DNA of 64,000 bases. It comes from Parus major (Eukaryota; Chordata; Aves; Passeriformes; Paridae). This document shows positions 1-13,112 of this stretch, one piece after another. The first letter of the stretch is position 1. The number at the start of each line of letters is the position of its first letter. A program made the translations under genes and the position numbers. The stretch covers positions 5,082,281 to 5,146,280 of the forward strand of contig NC_031770.1 of assembly GCF_001522545.3 (NCBI RefSeq), in the 5' to 3' direction. Under the pieces are notes generated by a model. The model saw only the letters and a program-made list of their open reading frames with translations, was not told where the DNA came from and did not search any database.

Positions 1-564
1 CCACAGAAACAGGAATGGGGGAGCCCTGTGAGCCCCAGCACTGCCAAGGCACCTCTGCAGGAGGAGCTGCTCCTGCAGTGGCTCTGCAAAACCAACAATT
101 CCTTGGGTGCCTGCAATCCCCTGCCCTGGAATTCACATCTGATCAACCAAGAGCTGACACACAAGTGCTTTCTTTCAGTTTCACCACTTTATCTAGCTCC
201 AAAAAAAACCTCGCCTTACTACCATCAACACCTTCTGCTGATAAATTTGGCTGATCTGGGCCCACGGGTTCAAAAGTTCTCCAAGGGAGGGATGAGGATA
301 TAAACAGAGCATGAGCACTTAAGCCTCCTTAGGAAGTCAGGCTAAAAAGAGATTTGACTTTCTAAAGTGCCATGATACAGTCTAGTAAGATAGTTTCAAG
401 CCATGGGTGCAGGGCAAGTAAGGGGATCACTACTTCTGTCTGAGCAGCAGTGAATGAACCCTTTGTACTACATTACTTGCAGTTTGCAGGAGAGGACAAA
501 TTCATTTCAAGGTGTGGGGAAAGGTGTCAGGCTAGGTTGGGGGGATCTCCACAACTCTGAATCA
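1..564. other. Non-coding stretch
   Basis: I see no gene or recognisable repeat here. Open frames in the first 300 bases overlap each other in two frames and have no splice context, so I treat them as chance. CR1-like sequence becomes recognisable from about 565. Confidence 0.5.
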
Positions 565-1353
565 GGTTTAAACAGACTGGATCAAAAGGCTGAGGACATC
601 TGTGTGAGGTTTAACAAGGCCAAGTGCCAGGTCCTGCACCTGGGTCACAACAACCCCAGTGCAGCATGATGGGCTGGGGAAGAATGGCTTGAGAGCTGCT
701 CAGCACAGAGGGACCTGGGGGTGCTGCCTGACAGGCAGCTGGATATGAGCCCAGATGGCCAAGAAGGCCAAAGGAATCTTGGCCTGTCTCAAGAACAGTG
801 TGTCCAGCAGGACTGGGAAGTGACTGTCTCCCTGTACTCAATGCTGGGAGATCGCATTTTGAATGCTATGCCCAGTTTTGGGTCCCTCATTCCAAAAGGG
901 ACATTGAAGTGTTGGAGTGAGTGCAGAGAAAGGAAACACTACAGAAGGGTCTAGAGAATGTGTCCTGTGTTGAGGGGTCAAGGTAACTGGGGTTGTTTAG
1001 TCTGGGGAAGAGGATGCTCAGGGAGGCCTCACTGTTCTCTACAGCTACCTGAACAGAGGCTGTAGTGAGCTGGACATCGATCTCTCCTGCCATGTCTGAA
1101 AAGAAAGGATGAGAAGAAATGGCCTTAAACTGCACCAGGGGAGATTCAGATGAGACATCAGGAAAAATGTTTTCCCTAGAACAGTGGTCAGGCATTAGAA
1201 GAAGTTGCCCAGAGATGTGGTAGTCTGTGGAAGTGTTCAAGAAGTGTCTGGATATGCCTGGTGGTTTAGGGCTGCATAGGGTGGTGCTAGGTGGATGTTT
1301 GGACCAGCTGGGTGATCTTAAAGGTCTCTTCCAAACTTGATGATACTGTGAAG
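565..1353 (+). mobile_element. CR1 LINE fragment, 5'-truncated, with 3' end
   Basis: This is the 3' part of a CR1 non-LTR retrotransposon in plus orientation. Seen in sequence: translation around 620-660 gives KCQVLHLGHNNP, a hallmark of the C-terminal part of avian CR1 reverse transcriptase. It is followed in order by other CR1 words (acctgggggtgctgcctgac near 713, ggccttaaactgcaccaggg near 1121, gatcttaaaggtctcttcc near 1314). The reading frame is interrupted by a stop near 667 and by indels, so the copy is dead. Truncation at the 5' side is normal for CR1. The typical terminal octamer repeat has decayed. Confidence 0.85.
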
Positions 1354-2949
1354 CAAGAAAATGGTGGAAAAAGTATTAGAGAAATTTAAAAGGCAATTCC
1401 ATAGCCAAGCAGTTCTTATGGACTGCTAGAAGGCCCCAGCATCCTCAACATGCTGGGGATGCCAAAATTCCAGATTTCTGTACTAAAGAGGAACATGCTT
1501 TGTTACCCTACCAGCATCATACATTCTTTCAACACTGGAGACCTATTGATTTAGCAGCACCAGAGAGATTTTAAAATACAGAATAATAGAGTCAAGATCT
1601 GAGAAATCCATGTGCTGATGCACATTGTTTACCCCGGTTCACATGCACATGGGCAGCAATGCCCTTTCCATCAGGCCTGGGATCAGGTGCACTGGGAGAG
1701 CTCCCTCTCTCCAGCAGGGCTGGGTGTTCTCAGCTTCAGCAGGAGCCTGGGAGATGGCTCTCCCCTCTCCTCTTCCACACAGCACGGAGGGGAGGACATG
1801 AGAGCCATGGAGTTAAGTGAAGATAAACAGAGGATCCTGCTGGAGACCAAAGCTTTGGTGCCCCAAAGGTGGTGACTGATGAACCTTGGGTGGGTATTCC
1901 TCAAAGTCTTCAACGCTTTCCTGGATAGTTGAAATAGGCAATAAACTCCAAATTTCCACTGGGAAGATGAAGACCACTGCAATATTCGATGGCATTACCC
2001 AGTCCCCACCTGTACTCGACATCCATGCTGGCACCAGGATGCAGCACCACTGGCATCTCAACTCCCTCCTCCTTCTGCTCTTATTTTGTTTATAAAAACA
2101 AGTTTGCACTCCCTGCTGTTTTTGTACTGTGCTATGACTCCTTCCCTCACAGTTATTCATATAATTACAGTCACCCCAAGATTATGTTAATGGTTTGAGT
2201 GCTGCATTTGAACACAGGGAAAACAAACCAGAAGCTGGGCACAGAGCATTGTCTGTTCTCCCCAAATTAGAGAACAATTCTCTACAATTATGATGTCCCC
2301 ATCCCTGTTGTAATTAACACAGTGCAGTCAAAACCAGTTAATACAAAGGGTGTTAAAAAGGTCTAATTTGTCTAAATAAGAGTCTTTTAGTGAAAAAATT
2401 ACATATTGCCCCTAGGAAACAAGACAACACAGGGGAAGTTGATATAAAAACATTTTCTGAAGACTTTAGATGTTACCAGCCTCAGTTCAGCCCCAGTGTA
2501 AGCTCCCAAGTGGAGACTGAGGATGGGTCTATACATCCACAAATAATGTTGCACTCCAGCTCCACCTGTGCTTCTACCTGTCTCCCTTGCACTCCTATGG
2601 AAACAGAAATTTTTTCTTGTGAAATACTGACAGAAACAATGCAAATTTTGCAAAAACTTTGGAATTTTTCTCTGGGGAAAAAAATCAAAACAAACCAAGG
2701 TAAAACCAATCCAAACCAAAGATGTTCAGCTGGGAAAAAGTCTGGTAGGTGCCAGGAAAAGTGACTGCTCTTATGGAGTGCTGTGTGTCCAAAGCCTGCC
2801 AAGGAAGAGACAGCGAAGCAGCATTTTCAGAATTTTCCATTTCTGGGGAAAGCTGGATTTCAAGCAAGTCCCTTTTTCTTGTAGGAGCATACTTAAAATG
2901 GGGCTAACATTTCCAGTGCTTCCCATTAAGGAAAGCATAAGATCATCCC
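1354..2949. other. Non-coding stretch
   Basis: No gene recognised. The longest open frames, on both strands around 2390-2800, overlap one another in opposite directions. They contain lysine-rich or phenylalanine-rich runs typical of A/T-rich DNA read by chance. Confidence 0.45.
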
Positions 2950-3110
2950 AATGGAATTGATTTTTTTATCAGCCAAGTCAGTGAAGCCATAATTATCGCA
3001 GCCCTCCTGGGCTGATAGCTACCAGCCATTTATAGGGCAGCAAGGAGATAAAAACAGCATTTACACATACATATAATCACTTTATTTCTCTATTAAATAT
3101 TCATTTCCAC
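2950..3110. promoter_or_regulatory. Possible conserved non-coding element
   Basis: A CpG-poor block rich in homeobox and GATA-like words: ccataattatcg near 2989, agataaaaacagc near 3046, attaaatattcat near 3093. It has no coding frame. Compositionally it resembles developmental enhancers, but conservation cannot be judged from one sequence. This is inference only. Confidence 0.15.
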
Positions 3111-6100
3111 AGGATTTACAGAGTCCCTGTGCAGCAGCCACCACCCAGCACCTGCTGTGCCGCTGGCAGCTCCCGCATGGACGCCTTGGGCTTCACCCAG
3201 CATTTAACACTCCTCCTGCTTCTGCATGCCTGAGCTTCCAAAAATACTTATTTTATAATTATTATCATCCTAGTTTTCTTATTCTACCTGCACACTGAAC
3301 CCACCAGTGCCACTATTTTGGGTTTCTTTATCCTGAATATCAAAAAGCTTTAACACTACTCAGGCTGTTTCTCAGCTTGTCTTGCTCTTGGCCCCATATT
3401 TTTTGGCTGCTGCCTTTCCAAGACCTCTCAGGATCAGTGACAAATGCCTAAAAGCCAATTGCCACTTACTGTAATTACCACATTTGTGCTTTTATGGAGA
3501 ATACAGGGTATGATATCACATCCTCACCAGTGGGAAAACCCCTTTAATTTCTAGGATGCCACCAGATATCTTACCAGATGATATCTCAGAAATCACATTT
3601 CCCCCCCAAATTGCTCCAATCCTTTCTTGTTTTTCATAGAACAAATACAGACTTGCAGCTTTGGCCTAAATTAACTAAGTGGGATTTATACACAAGCTCA
3701 AGAACAAACACTGATTTGCAGAATGTTGCTAATCCAAACAAGGGACATTATTCTCATTATAACAACAAGCTTCTCCAAAGCATAGAGTCAAAGCAGCCCT
3801 CACCCCAGCATTTTGCAGCAGCTGGCTTTGCAGGGATAAATACAGCCTTGTGGGCAGTTCCATCTGCTGCCCCACCAGAAATGGCAACACTGGGAAAAAA
3901 AAACCCATGAAAACTCCCTAAATCTATGTTTTACTCCAGAGATGACACATTCAGCTTCCCAGCTGGCTTCTAAGTCACTCAGCCTTCAAGATTTATGTGA
4001 AACTACATAAAAATACTTTTTTGCCATTAGCTGGAGGGGGAGAGGGGACAAGACAGCAAAAGAAAGAGCATCTGCTCTGAGACTATTGAGAAGCTCAGAG
4101 TTTACTGCAAAGGGCTGGAAAGAAAGCTAACCAGGTTATACACAGAATATCCTGACAGCCTGAGAACAGTGTTTTACTCCAAAAGTCTCCTTCTCTGAAA
4201 CCAGGCACTGGACATGCAGTAGCTCAACACAAATACCCGAGCCCCTGGTTAGGAGGTGGCTTCAGATGAACTCAAGCAACATCTGCAAATTGGTTTTGCA
4301 CCACTGACTGACAAAGCCTGTGAGGGCACCAATCTCAGACTTCCACAGCTCCCATGGGACTGAAGCACCCCACAGTTTTTACATATGACATCCTCTGATG
4401 CACAATAAGCCCTTTTCTCCCCCCTTCCCAAAACCAGGAAAATAACCAGAAATGAGATTTTGAAGGAAAAATGTCATGTTTCTAGGATGTAGTGAAATTA
4501 AAACAAAACCAACTGCAAAACCTCTACATACATGCCTGGGGTTCCCTGGAAAAGTCGCTTTTGATTTCAACAGTTTTGGGGCAAGGTGCAGCCTGTGCAA
4601 ACAGAACTTTCTGCAAACAGGCTAAAAGCAGTGGTTAAAGGTGAATCTTGCTGAGCTCTGCCCTCTGTGGTTGCAGCTTGGTTGCAAAGCATGAAAATAT
4701 GCACATTAAATGCCTCAAATGTTAAGATAAGCAAATACTTATTTGCCACAACTCTGAAGTTACTGCCAAAACCTCTGAAGATGGCTCTGCTGAAAGGATG
4801 AAATCCCTCTACAGATCCTGGAACAACTCAGGTCAGTTTTCTACAGCTGCTGCCCTTTTCCTATGAAAGCATAAATTCTCCCTTAATTGAATTTGACAAT
4901 TGAAAAGTAAAGAGATTTAAAATAACAAATGGTTCCCCTGCTCTCCCTGCAGCAAGGTTAGAGACACTTAATTGAACTTTAGCTTAGCTGCCAAGCCAGA
5001 AAACCAACAAATAAGAAAGCAGAGGGAATACCTGTATTTATTAAGTTCGTAACTCATCTTTCTCCAGCAACAGCTCTGCACTGTCAAACTTTTTTCCTCT
5101 TTTAATTGCAAAAAAATCAAGGAAAACACAAAACTACTTGGCACCACAAAGAGTGTGGAGGCACCTACAAAACTGGCCACAAAGAGGCAGCAACAAAATG
5201 CCTCTGTAAAAATATCCAGGAGACCAGAGCACAACCTCCCTGTGTGACAGGGGATTTTCCACTTGGGCCATGTCCATATAAACTGGAAATGCAACACATC
5301 CAAGCCAGGAGGCAACTTCACTCCCACATGTCACAGCTGATGGGATGGATCCTGAAACAGCTTTGGGGTCAACCTCGGCATGACAATGTTAAAACCTGAA
5401 AAGGATGGAGTAAAAATTACTGATGGGAGAAAAGTGTCTTTTAATGAGAAATATGGAGTTCAATCTGTTCAGCTTGTCTGAGAGGTAACTTGATTATAAG
5501 CGTAAAACCTCTTCACAAAGGAAAACACAGCGCCAGAAAAAGGCTTTGTTATCTCTGCAGTAACAAATACAAAAAATCACTGGCTGGAAGCTGAAGACAG
5601 GAAAAAGCCAACAAGGAAAGTATTTTTATAGCATGAATCATTAAACTCTCAAACAAGCTATGAAATAGAGCAGAAAACACTTAAATTCTTGGAGATCCCA
5701 TGTGAAGCCTGGATCTCTTCCTGCAGAAGGAAGTGCAGTCAGGCACAGCGTGCCCTGTGCTGAGAGGAGCAGGTGGGAACAGAGCAGCTCCCAGAACACC
5801 GGTGTGAGGACAAGGATGACTCAAGAGTCCCTTCTGGCTCCACTTTCTGAATCACTGCGGAGCGACCAACCCAGCATCGCACGTGGACATGGAGCAGCCC
5901 TTATGGCCTGCAACTTGCTCAGCCACAAGGAAATGGAGAAATTCTTCCTTTTGAAAGCCAGTTTTCCAAGAGATTTGGAAATATGGGTACCACCATGATA
6001 TTCTGATTTTATATGAGACTTTTAATGCAGCTGAAATGATCAGAGATAATAAAGGAGAGTGTGCAGACCCAGGTACCCTCACAAACCTCACACTTGTTGG

Positions 6101-9100
6101 CTCGCTCAGGCTTTCATCAAGGCAATGCTAAGGGCAGTTGATTGCAGCAATTTCCCTTCTTTGCTTTCCCACTTGCAAAGTAATTGCTGAGGGATATTAA
6201 AATACATAAGGGAAGAAACATTTGGGCTGAAGTTTTTATCCTCCAAAAATCAGACGATGTTTTCCCAGACAGCATCAAAAAGAGCATCTCTTAAGCTACT
6301 TATTAATGTTTAAACATGTTTATTTCAAGTGATAGCAGTGCTCTTTGATAAGTAATGATCCAGGTAAAATAAAAATAGCTAACAAAGGAAAACAAGATTG
6401 TTTGGCTGATCTTCTGTCAAGCTGCTCTCAGAAGTCCGGCAATTAAAGGGGAACACATCCTTGCTGGAAAAGCTCAGTGAAGCACAAGAAATGACAGTTT
6501 TGACTTAAGAAATCCTTGGAGCTCTGTCCTCCCCCGGCCTTGGCACACCTATTGCTTGGTAATTTGGGCAGCAGGTTTGCCACCAACGCCTGGCTGTGAA
6601 GGAACAGTGATCCAATGAGCCATTCTTGGGAACAGCAGGGCCACACTTTGTGCTCAGCTCCAGCACTGCAGCACCAGGATCTATGTTTAGAGACTCCCTT
6701 TAAGAGCTCATTTTGCAAAATACTTGCTCATTATCACCAACTAACCAGTGATTAAATAATCATATACTTTCATCTCAGAGCCAAGACGGCTTCCTTTGCC
6801 TGGTCTCTGAATTAAAGGGAGGTATTTTCCTATGTTGGGCAGCAGCTTTATGGGACCAAGAAACCACATCAGTCACTCTGAGCTCTCACAATGCACTGAA
6901 ATATATTTCTATCTTCCCTCATCAAGTCTCAGCTCTAGAAGGTAGGTGGCTATCAGGTAACAGTAAAACAGTTTACCCAGTGTAGTTCATCCAAATTTTA
7001 TGACAGATGCAAAGCACTTTGCGGAGGTGGCTTAAAGCTATGGATGCTTGTACTGAACTCCTGCAATGTTTGCAATGATTCAAAATGATTTAATGACACA
7101 TCTGCTTCGGGTTTATGTTTTTCTGAGCAGCAGGATGTTGGAGAAGCGAGTGTATCGCATTCCTCTTGCACTCAGAGCCCCACTTCACAATTTCTATGCC
7201 AAGGGCAGACTCTACCCTGCAGAAGCACGGGAGGGAGGTTGGGATGGAAGCTCTCCAACCCACCCACTGGCCCAGCACAACGGGTTTTGTGGGAACTCCG
7301 GGAACTCAAACAGCAAGGACTGCTGATGACAACCAGTAAGGAGGCAAATATATTAATATATTAAATATATTAGAGTGGGGATTTCCAGAGAGCCCTACAG
7401 GAACCAGACCAACCTGAACTGAACTTCAGCAGAAACTGGAAGTGCCCCATAACCCTTAAAGAAAGACCCTGCTGGTTCTGCCAGCTCCTCTTTGGTTCCC
7501 TTAGAGTTCTGAAACAGGGACTTTACTCCTCTCCCAGCAACGACCAGGATTCCAGCAGTAGGGCAAAAGGTTTAGGAACAGGGTTGTACCAAGTGATGCA
7601 GGAAGGTTTTGTGGAACACCTTGTCTTCTCCCTGGCTATAAAGGGAACCCATGTCCTGATACAGCCCCTCTGACACATTTAAACTCAGTGCCCAAAGTAG
7701 GCAGTGTTAGTCCTGTCTAACTATTGCAGACGCTTGTGCTTTGCCTAAGGCTGATTTAAGCCCACTAAAGCCCTCAAACAAGGCTTGAAATACCATTGCT
7801 GCAGCACACAGGATTAATGCTGGTCCTTCTGCAGAGGGGTGAATGTCATTTGCAGAACTGTGTTAATTCCTGATTTGAATTTAGATGATGTTTTTAAATA
7901 AGAAACAAGCTCAGAACATCCACTGGGAATCTGTGACTTGGATAAATCTTAATAAGTCACTAAATACAAGTTACTATTGGAAAAGTGCTCAGTGCTGGCT
8001 GTATAAAATTAATAATAATAGTAACAATAATAAAGGAAGACAGGAAGATCACTTCTAGAGAATAATGGCTTCAGACTGAGTATTATGGGCACAGCTGATG
8101 TATTCAGAATGGTACAACAGCATTAATGAGCTCTAGATCAGCATCCTCAATCCACAAATACACTCCCTTTCTTCAGGGGAAGAGGAACAGGAAAGGAGGA
8201 GGATCTACCTGGAGATAGGAGAGGGCAGTCCCTGGGGCAGACTGGATCAGGACAACAAGGGTAATGCGACAGCAAAATCCTGCTGCTGCTTCAGCCAAAC
8301 TCTCTCAGTGCTGATACCTGGAGTTGTGTGCCCTCAGCAAGTCTTTCCTGCAGTCCATGGGTGATAACAGACCTCATGAAACACCAGATTTGCCATAATT
8401 TTGCCATTCCTAACTTACCAGCATCTTCAGACTAAGCCATTCTGCAGGATGATCCTGCAGCCCTGAGTGAGAGGTACCTGGAGCAGTAACTCCAACAATC
8501 CCCATCAGTGATGAGCAGTAGCAGGAGCTTCCTGCCACAGCTCCTGGCTGCCCCAACAGCACCATCACACCATGGGACACTTTCACAGGCTGTGGGCTGT
8601 TCTGGCTTATTTTTTTAAAATGTAGGCAGCACTACATATTTATACTGGAAGAAAAAGAGAAACCAGCTGATTTCATGCCATCTTATGGAACCTTCACATT
8701 CACACTTTTCCTTGCACTGAGACAATGGATCACAAAGAAATCTCCCTAAACCAGTGCTCTGTTAAAATAAAGGAGAGTTCTACATTTATCTAAAAGGTGG
8801 TGGTGGGAAAATCTCCAAAGAGTGGAAAGGAAGTTTGGAATCTTCAACTGGATTATCACCCAACCCAGATTTTAACATTGCTCAAAGCACAAGGAAGGCT
8901 TTCCAGAGAAAGAAAGCAGCAGCTGCAGCAAAGAATTAAATTTAAAATACATTTACTTTCAAAGTGGGCGAAAAATGTCTCTTAACTCCTAATCTTTCAT
9001 ACTAAGGACTTGAGTAAAATGGATGTTCTTTCTTTTTAAAAGTCATGCAATTCAATGTGATCCTTCCCAGCAGGCTGCATCTGTTTTAAATGTTTGCTTT

Positions 9101-11194
9101 CAAAATGTAAAACCACTCCCTACTCCCCCTTAATTTTATCTAGAATCATGAATACTCCATTTGCTTAAACATATTCTGAATAGATGAGCCTCAGAAAACC
9201 ACAGTGTTAATCTGGGACAGTCTTCTGCATCCTTTGGGATACATCACATTTGGGAAATGCCATGGAGAGACTCGGTAGCTACAGTCCACCCAGGCAACAG
9301 CAGTACAAGGAGGGAGAGGAGCCTGCAGGCAGAATTTAGGGCTGATGTGTGATATGGGCTGGTTTTCTGTGTTTCTTGCTCATCCACCACAGTAAAATCC
9401 TCTAAAATGCTCAAAACACAGACGAGTGAAGAGGTTCACAGCAAAAGGGACTCAAGCAGACTCCTGGAGCAGATCAAGCCTTGCCAAGGAAGGGCAGCAT
9501 TCCCTAAGGAAACTGGGGCCAAGCGTCTGTCTTGGAAAATGCAAATTAATACAGGAAGTGTTAGGAGCAGGAAAGAAGGAAAATCAGAAAGCATATCTCA
9601 GGGCAGCGTTACTTCTGGGGGTGGAAGCTGTAAAATTCTGCAGTTTAAAAGATAAGAATTTAGCAAGATTTATAAAAAGAGACAGTCCTTGGCAAATCCC
9701 ACTGAAGAGGGGTATATGAAAATAGTACAGCAGACAAAGGTTGAATAGATACATATTTTTGGATAAATGGTAGACCACCCAAAACCCCAGTGAGGATCAG
9801 GAATGTTGAAAAGCAGCTGATTGTTACAACTGGCTCCAGATGAAGAGCTGCCACACAACTTTTTAGGGAAAAGATTAACTACACTGTGATCATACAGAAA
9901 TGTGGAGCAGGGACAGAGCTGGCTATCAAATACAACTCAGAGCAGGAGAGGTAAGTGAGCTAATGGTACCAGCATAACCCCAGTGAGTTGCAACATCATT
10001 CCCAATTCCAGGCAGCACGGCAGAGATGTGTCAGCTCAGCCAGCTGAGCAGTGGCTGCCATCCATCTGCCAGCTCCTCTGCTCTTCCTTCACAGGCAGCA
10101 AGGACAGAAAACCCCAGTGACTGGGCAATCATCTTGATGGCCTGTGGCTGTAGTGCCTGACTTTCTGACACTGGAAATGACTGCTGCTCAGACAAAATTG
10201 CTTTTAAAACGTCAATTTAAATTCAGTGCTGGGAAACACGAAGCCACTCCCAGGGCAGGGACAGCAATGTTCACTTTGCAAACATAACAATCCTTGGAAT
10301 AATTTGGAGATCAGGAAAGAAGTCTTGAAAGCCTCATGAATAGTTCCCTATAAACATCAACCTTATGTTCTGCAATAATTAAGATGAAAATACAAAATTA
10401 AGAAATGTTATGAGATGAAAAGGGGGAACAAAACCAGTGAATAATTGGATTATTCAGACGTGCTGAAGCACCGACTCTGCCGAGGGTCAGGCTCCGGCTG
10501 TGCCTCCCTGGGGCTTTGCTGCAGCTTGTTTAGCTGTACCAGCAATTTTTTCTATTGACCAGGTGTCTGATCCTTGTACATAACCATAATGCTTGTACAG
10601 AGAGTAATAACAGGCAGGTATTCCGAGGAGGATGAAAAATGGATGATCCCAGTGCCATCGGGCAGTGCATGGAATGACAGAGCAGGGCACTCCCAACAGA
10701 GGCACACATGTCACAGAGAGGTGTGGGGAGATAGGAGAGGGGGCAAGGATGGTCCTGGACACCCCCAAAATATCTCACCAACAACCACAGAAATGCAGAC
10801 ATTGACAAAACCAGTTTAGGGCTAACAGAATTAGGAGCAAGTATTTAAGACACTCCACTTACAGCAAAGACAGCTGCAAATGTGCAGATACTGACTTTAA
10901 GAAAGAATATGTAAAAGCATGCTGGAAAGCATAAATATATTTATTATCCCAAGTGAATCCTATAGCAGAGTGGAAGAAACCACCAACCTCCACCACCTGC
11001 TTCTTCCAGCAGGAAAAATAAAAGCCACCCATCAGCATCATACTCCTGAAGGCAGCACAGGACACTGATGACTCACTGACTTTTTTCTGTAGATGTTTTT
11101 AATATTAAGAGCAATCAGGAATTGGAAATGCTTTATTGCAGCAGAGGCATTTTTGAATTTATAGAAGGGTCAGTAAGACTAAAAGTGGCTTTGA
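3111..11194. other. Non-coding stretch with small AT-rich microsatellites
   Basis: No convincing gene. It holds short simple repeats: an aatatatta-type run at about 7345-7372 and an AAT/AAC-rich run at about 8012-8034. One segment at 9867-9950 has a perfect consensus donor (agaggtaagtgag) and an open 28-codon frame, but its acceptor is average and the peptide resembles nothing known to me. The minus frame ending at 10487 encodes a hydrophobic patch (FFILLGIPACYYSLY) but has no clean acceptor or ATG. Both are left uncalled. Confidence 0.4.
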
Positions 11195-11345
11195 GTGGAC
11201 AGCGAAGTGCATTTAGAACTGAATGGCAGAACCCAGAGGATGGTAATCAGTGGCACAGGGTCTAGGTTGGCAGCCTTTAAGTTCTTTAAGTTCTTCATCA
11301 ATGACTTGGAAAAGGGGAAGACAACTGACTCCTGCTCCACCCTGG
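11195..11345 (+). mobile_element. CR1 LINE internal fragment with deletion
   Basis: Plus-strand sequence matches the central part of CR1 ORF2 by eye. The words 'actgaatggcagaaccc', 'gtaatcagtggcacagggtc' and then 'ttcatcaatgacttgga' (the F-I-N-D-L motif of the reverse transcriptase region) occur in the expected order. The stretch normally lying between the 'cacagggtc' and 'ttcatcaatgac' blocks is missing and is replaced by a short duplication of aagttcttt. Neither the 5' nor the 3' end of the element is present. Confidence 0.6.
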
Positions 11346-12993
11346 TTTTTCCCAGGAGGCAGTGGAAGGGTGAGAATAGAAAGGCATATGTATTATGATT
11401 TTAGGTGTTTGACAACAACTTACTATTAAGAGTTCTTCTGCAAGCAGGACTTTTTATTTTCCTTTTCTTTTTCTATAATAACAGTTAGGCTAACAATAAC
11501 CACTTCAAGTGCAACACTGCACTAGTTAGTGACTTACAAAACATTTAGATTCCTCCACAAGCTCAGAAGGCCTCAAGAGTGATGGCCAGAGCAGCAGAAG
11601 CTCAGAAAGTCTGGAGATTTCCTTATTTTTCTGAGCAGGACACAAACCTTATTCCCTGCGCTTTGCTTTCACTGCCCACAAGGAAAAAAATTGCAATGAG
11701 TGCAAGAAGAGATACAGAAATAAAAAAGGATTTCTTAACTCCCAAACCATGACTGACTACACAGGGAGCCATCAGGGACAAGAGGCAGACTGCCAATGTG
11801 CCAGGAAAGAAGTTCTCTCTCAGGAGGCTATTTGCAATAGCACTCAAGGACTGAAGCTGGGAGATTAGCTGACTATTTTATGTAAGAAAGATTGCTTGAA
11901 TAATCAGTTTTTCTGATGTTGCCATGTCTTTTCATTTGTTAGTGTGGAGCATAATTGCTTCTTGTAAAGTTGAATGACTTTAAATTAGATAGAAAGATGG
12001 CCATTGCAAAGATAATTTTGAACATTCCCTTTCAAAGTTGTAGTTTTAAAAATAGGAGTTGAAATGCAACAGAATAATTAATCTGGCAGCAGTCACTTAA
12101 TTTGTCCCCTTTTTTTTGTTTCTTCCTTGCTACATGCTTTTAAGTTACGCTGGTATGTTCATCCATGGAAAATGAATAGCAGGAAAATAAATACATTTAT
12201 CTAATCAACCCCTTACCAGAGCTGAAAGCCTCCAGTACAGTCTAAACCAGTGATTAAGTCCAGATTACATTAAAACAAATTCGCCATGTCACTCCTAATA
12301 CTTCCACTTGGCAATGACCCAAATATTTTTGTTTGTTTTGATCCTCTCTCCAAACACAGACCAACGTCAGACTCACCCTGGCTGAAGGGGCTGCAGTAGC
12401 ACCAGGGGCTGGTGCTACTTTGTCCAGCTGCAGCTTCTGAAATCTCCAAGGGGAGGGACAGGATCTGTTCACCCACCTACAAACTTTCTACATGTAGATG
12501 CTGCTCATAACGCTTCTCAAACTCATGGTTTCATGACTGCAGCAATCAAAATGACTTTTCCTCACCAGCCAATTCAGCTGAGCATTGTCATCGGGCATTT
12601 CTCCTCTCTCCGTTTCATCTCCCTTTCCAAAATTCCTCGTTCTCCCTACTTCTTCTCTCCCTACCAAAGGGGTTCCCATCTTCCGGAAGGCACCTACCAC
12701 CCTGAATGCAGGAATTTTGCAGCTGGGATTCACACACCAGGAGTACTTTCTATCAGAAGTACTTTTTATCTGGAAATGCAAAGCCACTCTCATTTTAGCA
12801 CAGGCCCTGCAGAGCCCGGGGGGTGAGTCCTACCAGCCAGGAACAGGGAGAAAGCTGCCACAAAAAGGGTAGAGGAAGCAAAGAGAAGAGACTCCTGTGT
12901 GACACCTTTGATCAGCAAATTTCAGCCACTTGAAAACTTAAGGAGGGTCTGGGGTCATTTCTTCTTTCCCCACTGTGCTCTCTCTGCTTTCAG
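11346..12993. other. Non-coding stretch
   Basis: No gene called. A minus-strand 60-base segment at 12377-12436 has a consensus donor (CAGG|GTGAGTC) and a fair acceptor with a 20-codon open frame starting KLQLDKVAPAPG. It is too short to call by itself. A plus-strand donor at about 12819 (GGGG|GTGAGTCC) has no persuasive exon upstream. Confidence 0.35.
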
Positions 12994-13079
12994 CCCTCAG
13001 ATGAAGAGCGCTGCTGACGATGGTGACGCATCGGGGAGAGATTTTAGTAACTGGGGCGGAGGAGAAGAAGCAGCAAGTG
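12994..13079 (+). CDS. Candidate exon, plus strand, unknown product
   Basis: I do not recognise the product. The acceptor is very good: a pyrimidine tract running from about 12958 (cttctttccccac, then ctctctctgctttcag) immediately precedes the segment. The downstream donor is AGTG|GTGAGA. One frame is open across the 86 bases and contains ATG at 13001, giving MKSAADDGDASGRDF and continuing to an acidic EEAAS end. The other two frames stop at once. The segment is locally rich in CpG (gagcgctg, tgacgatgg, gacgcatcg) compared with its AT-rich surroundings, as expected of coding or promoter DNA. Against it: no partner exon has been found, the Kozak context of the ATG is weak, and a TATA-like box lies just downstream at 13104-13112, which allows a promoter reading instead. 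Confidence 0.25.
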
Positions 13080-13102
13080 GTGAGAGGGGGAGGAAAAGGA
13101 GG

Positions 13103-13112
13103 CTATATAAAG
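13103..13112 (+). promoter_or_regulatory. TATA-like box
   Basis: The sequence ctatataaag matches the TATA-box consensus and follows a purine-rich, CpG-containing block. It has no associated CpG island or obvious first exon, so it may be a chance match or mark a weak promoter. Confidence 0.15.

Noticed and set aside
9867..9950. A plus-strand segment with a perfect donor and 28 open codons
   Set aside because: The acceptor is average, the peptide is unfamiliar and there is no partner exon.
10487..10768. A minus-strand frame with a hydrophobic segment and an Ala/Lys-rich tail
   Set aside because: It has no ATG start, no convincing acceptor and no nearby polyadenylation signal; similarity to small mitochondrial membrane proteins is only superficial.
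12377..12436. A 60-base minus-strand exon-like segment
   Set aside because: The acceptor is only fair, and 20 open codons between plausible splice sites occur often by chance in this window; several other such pairs were seen and failed.
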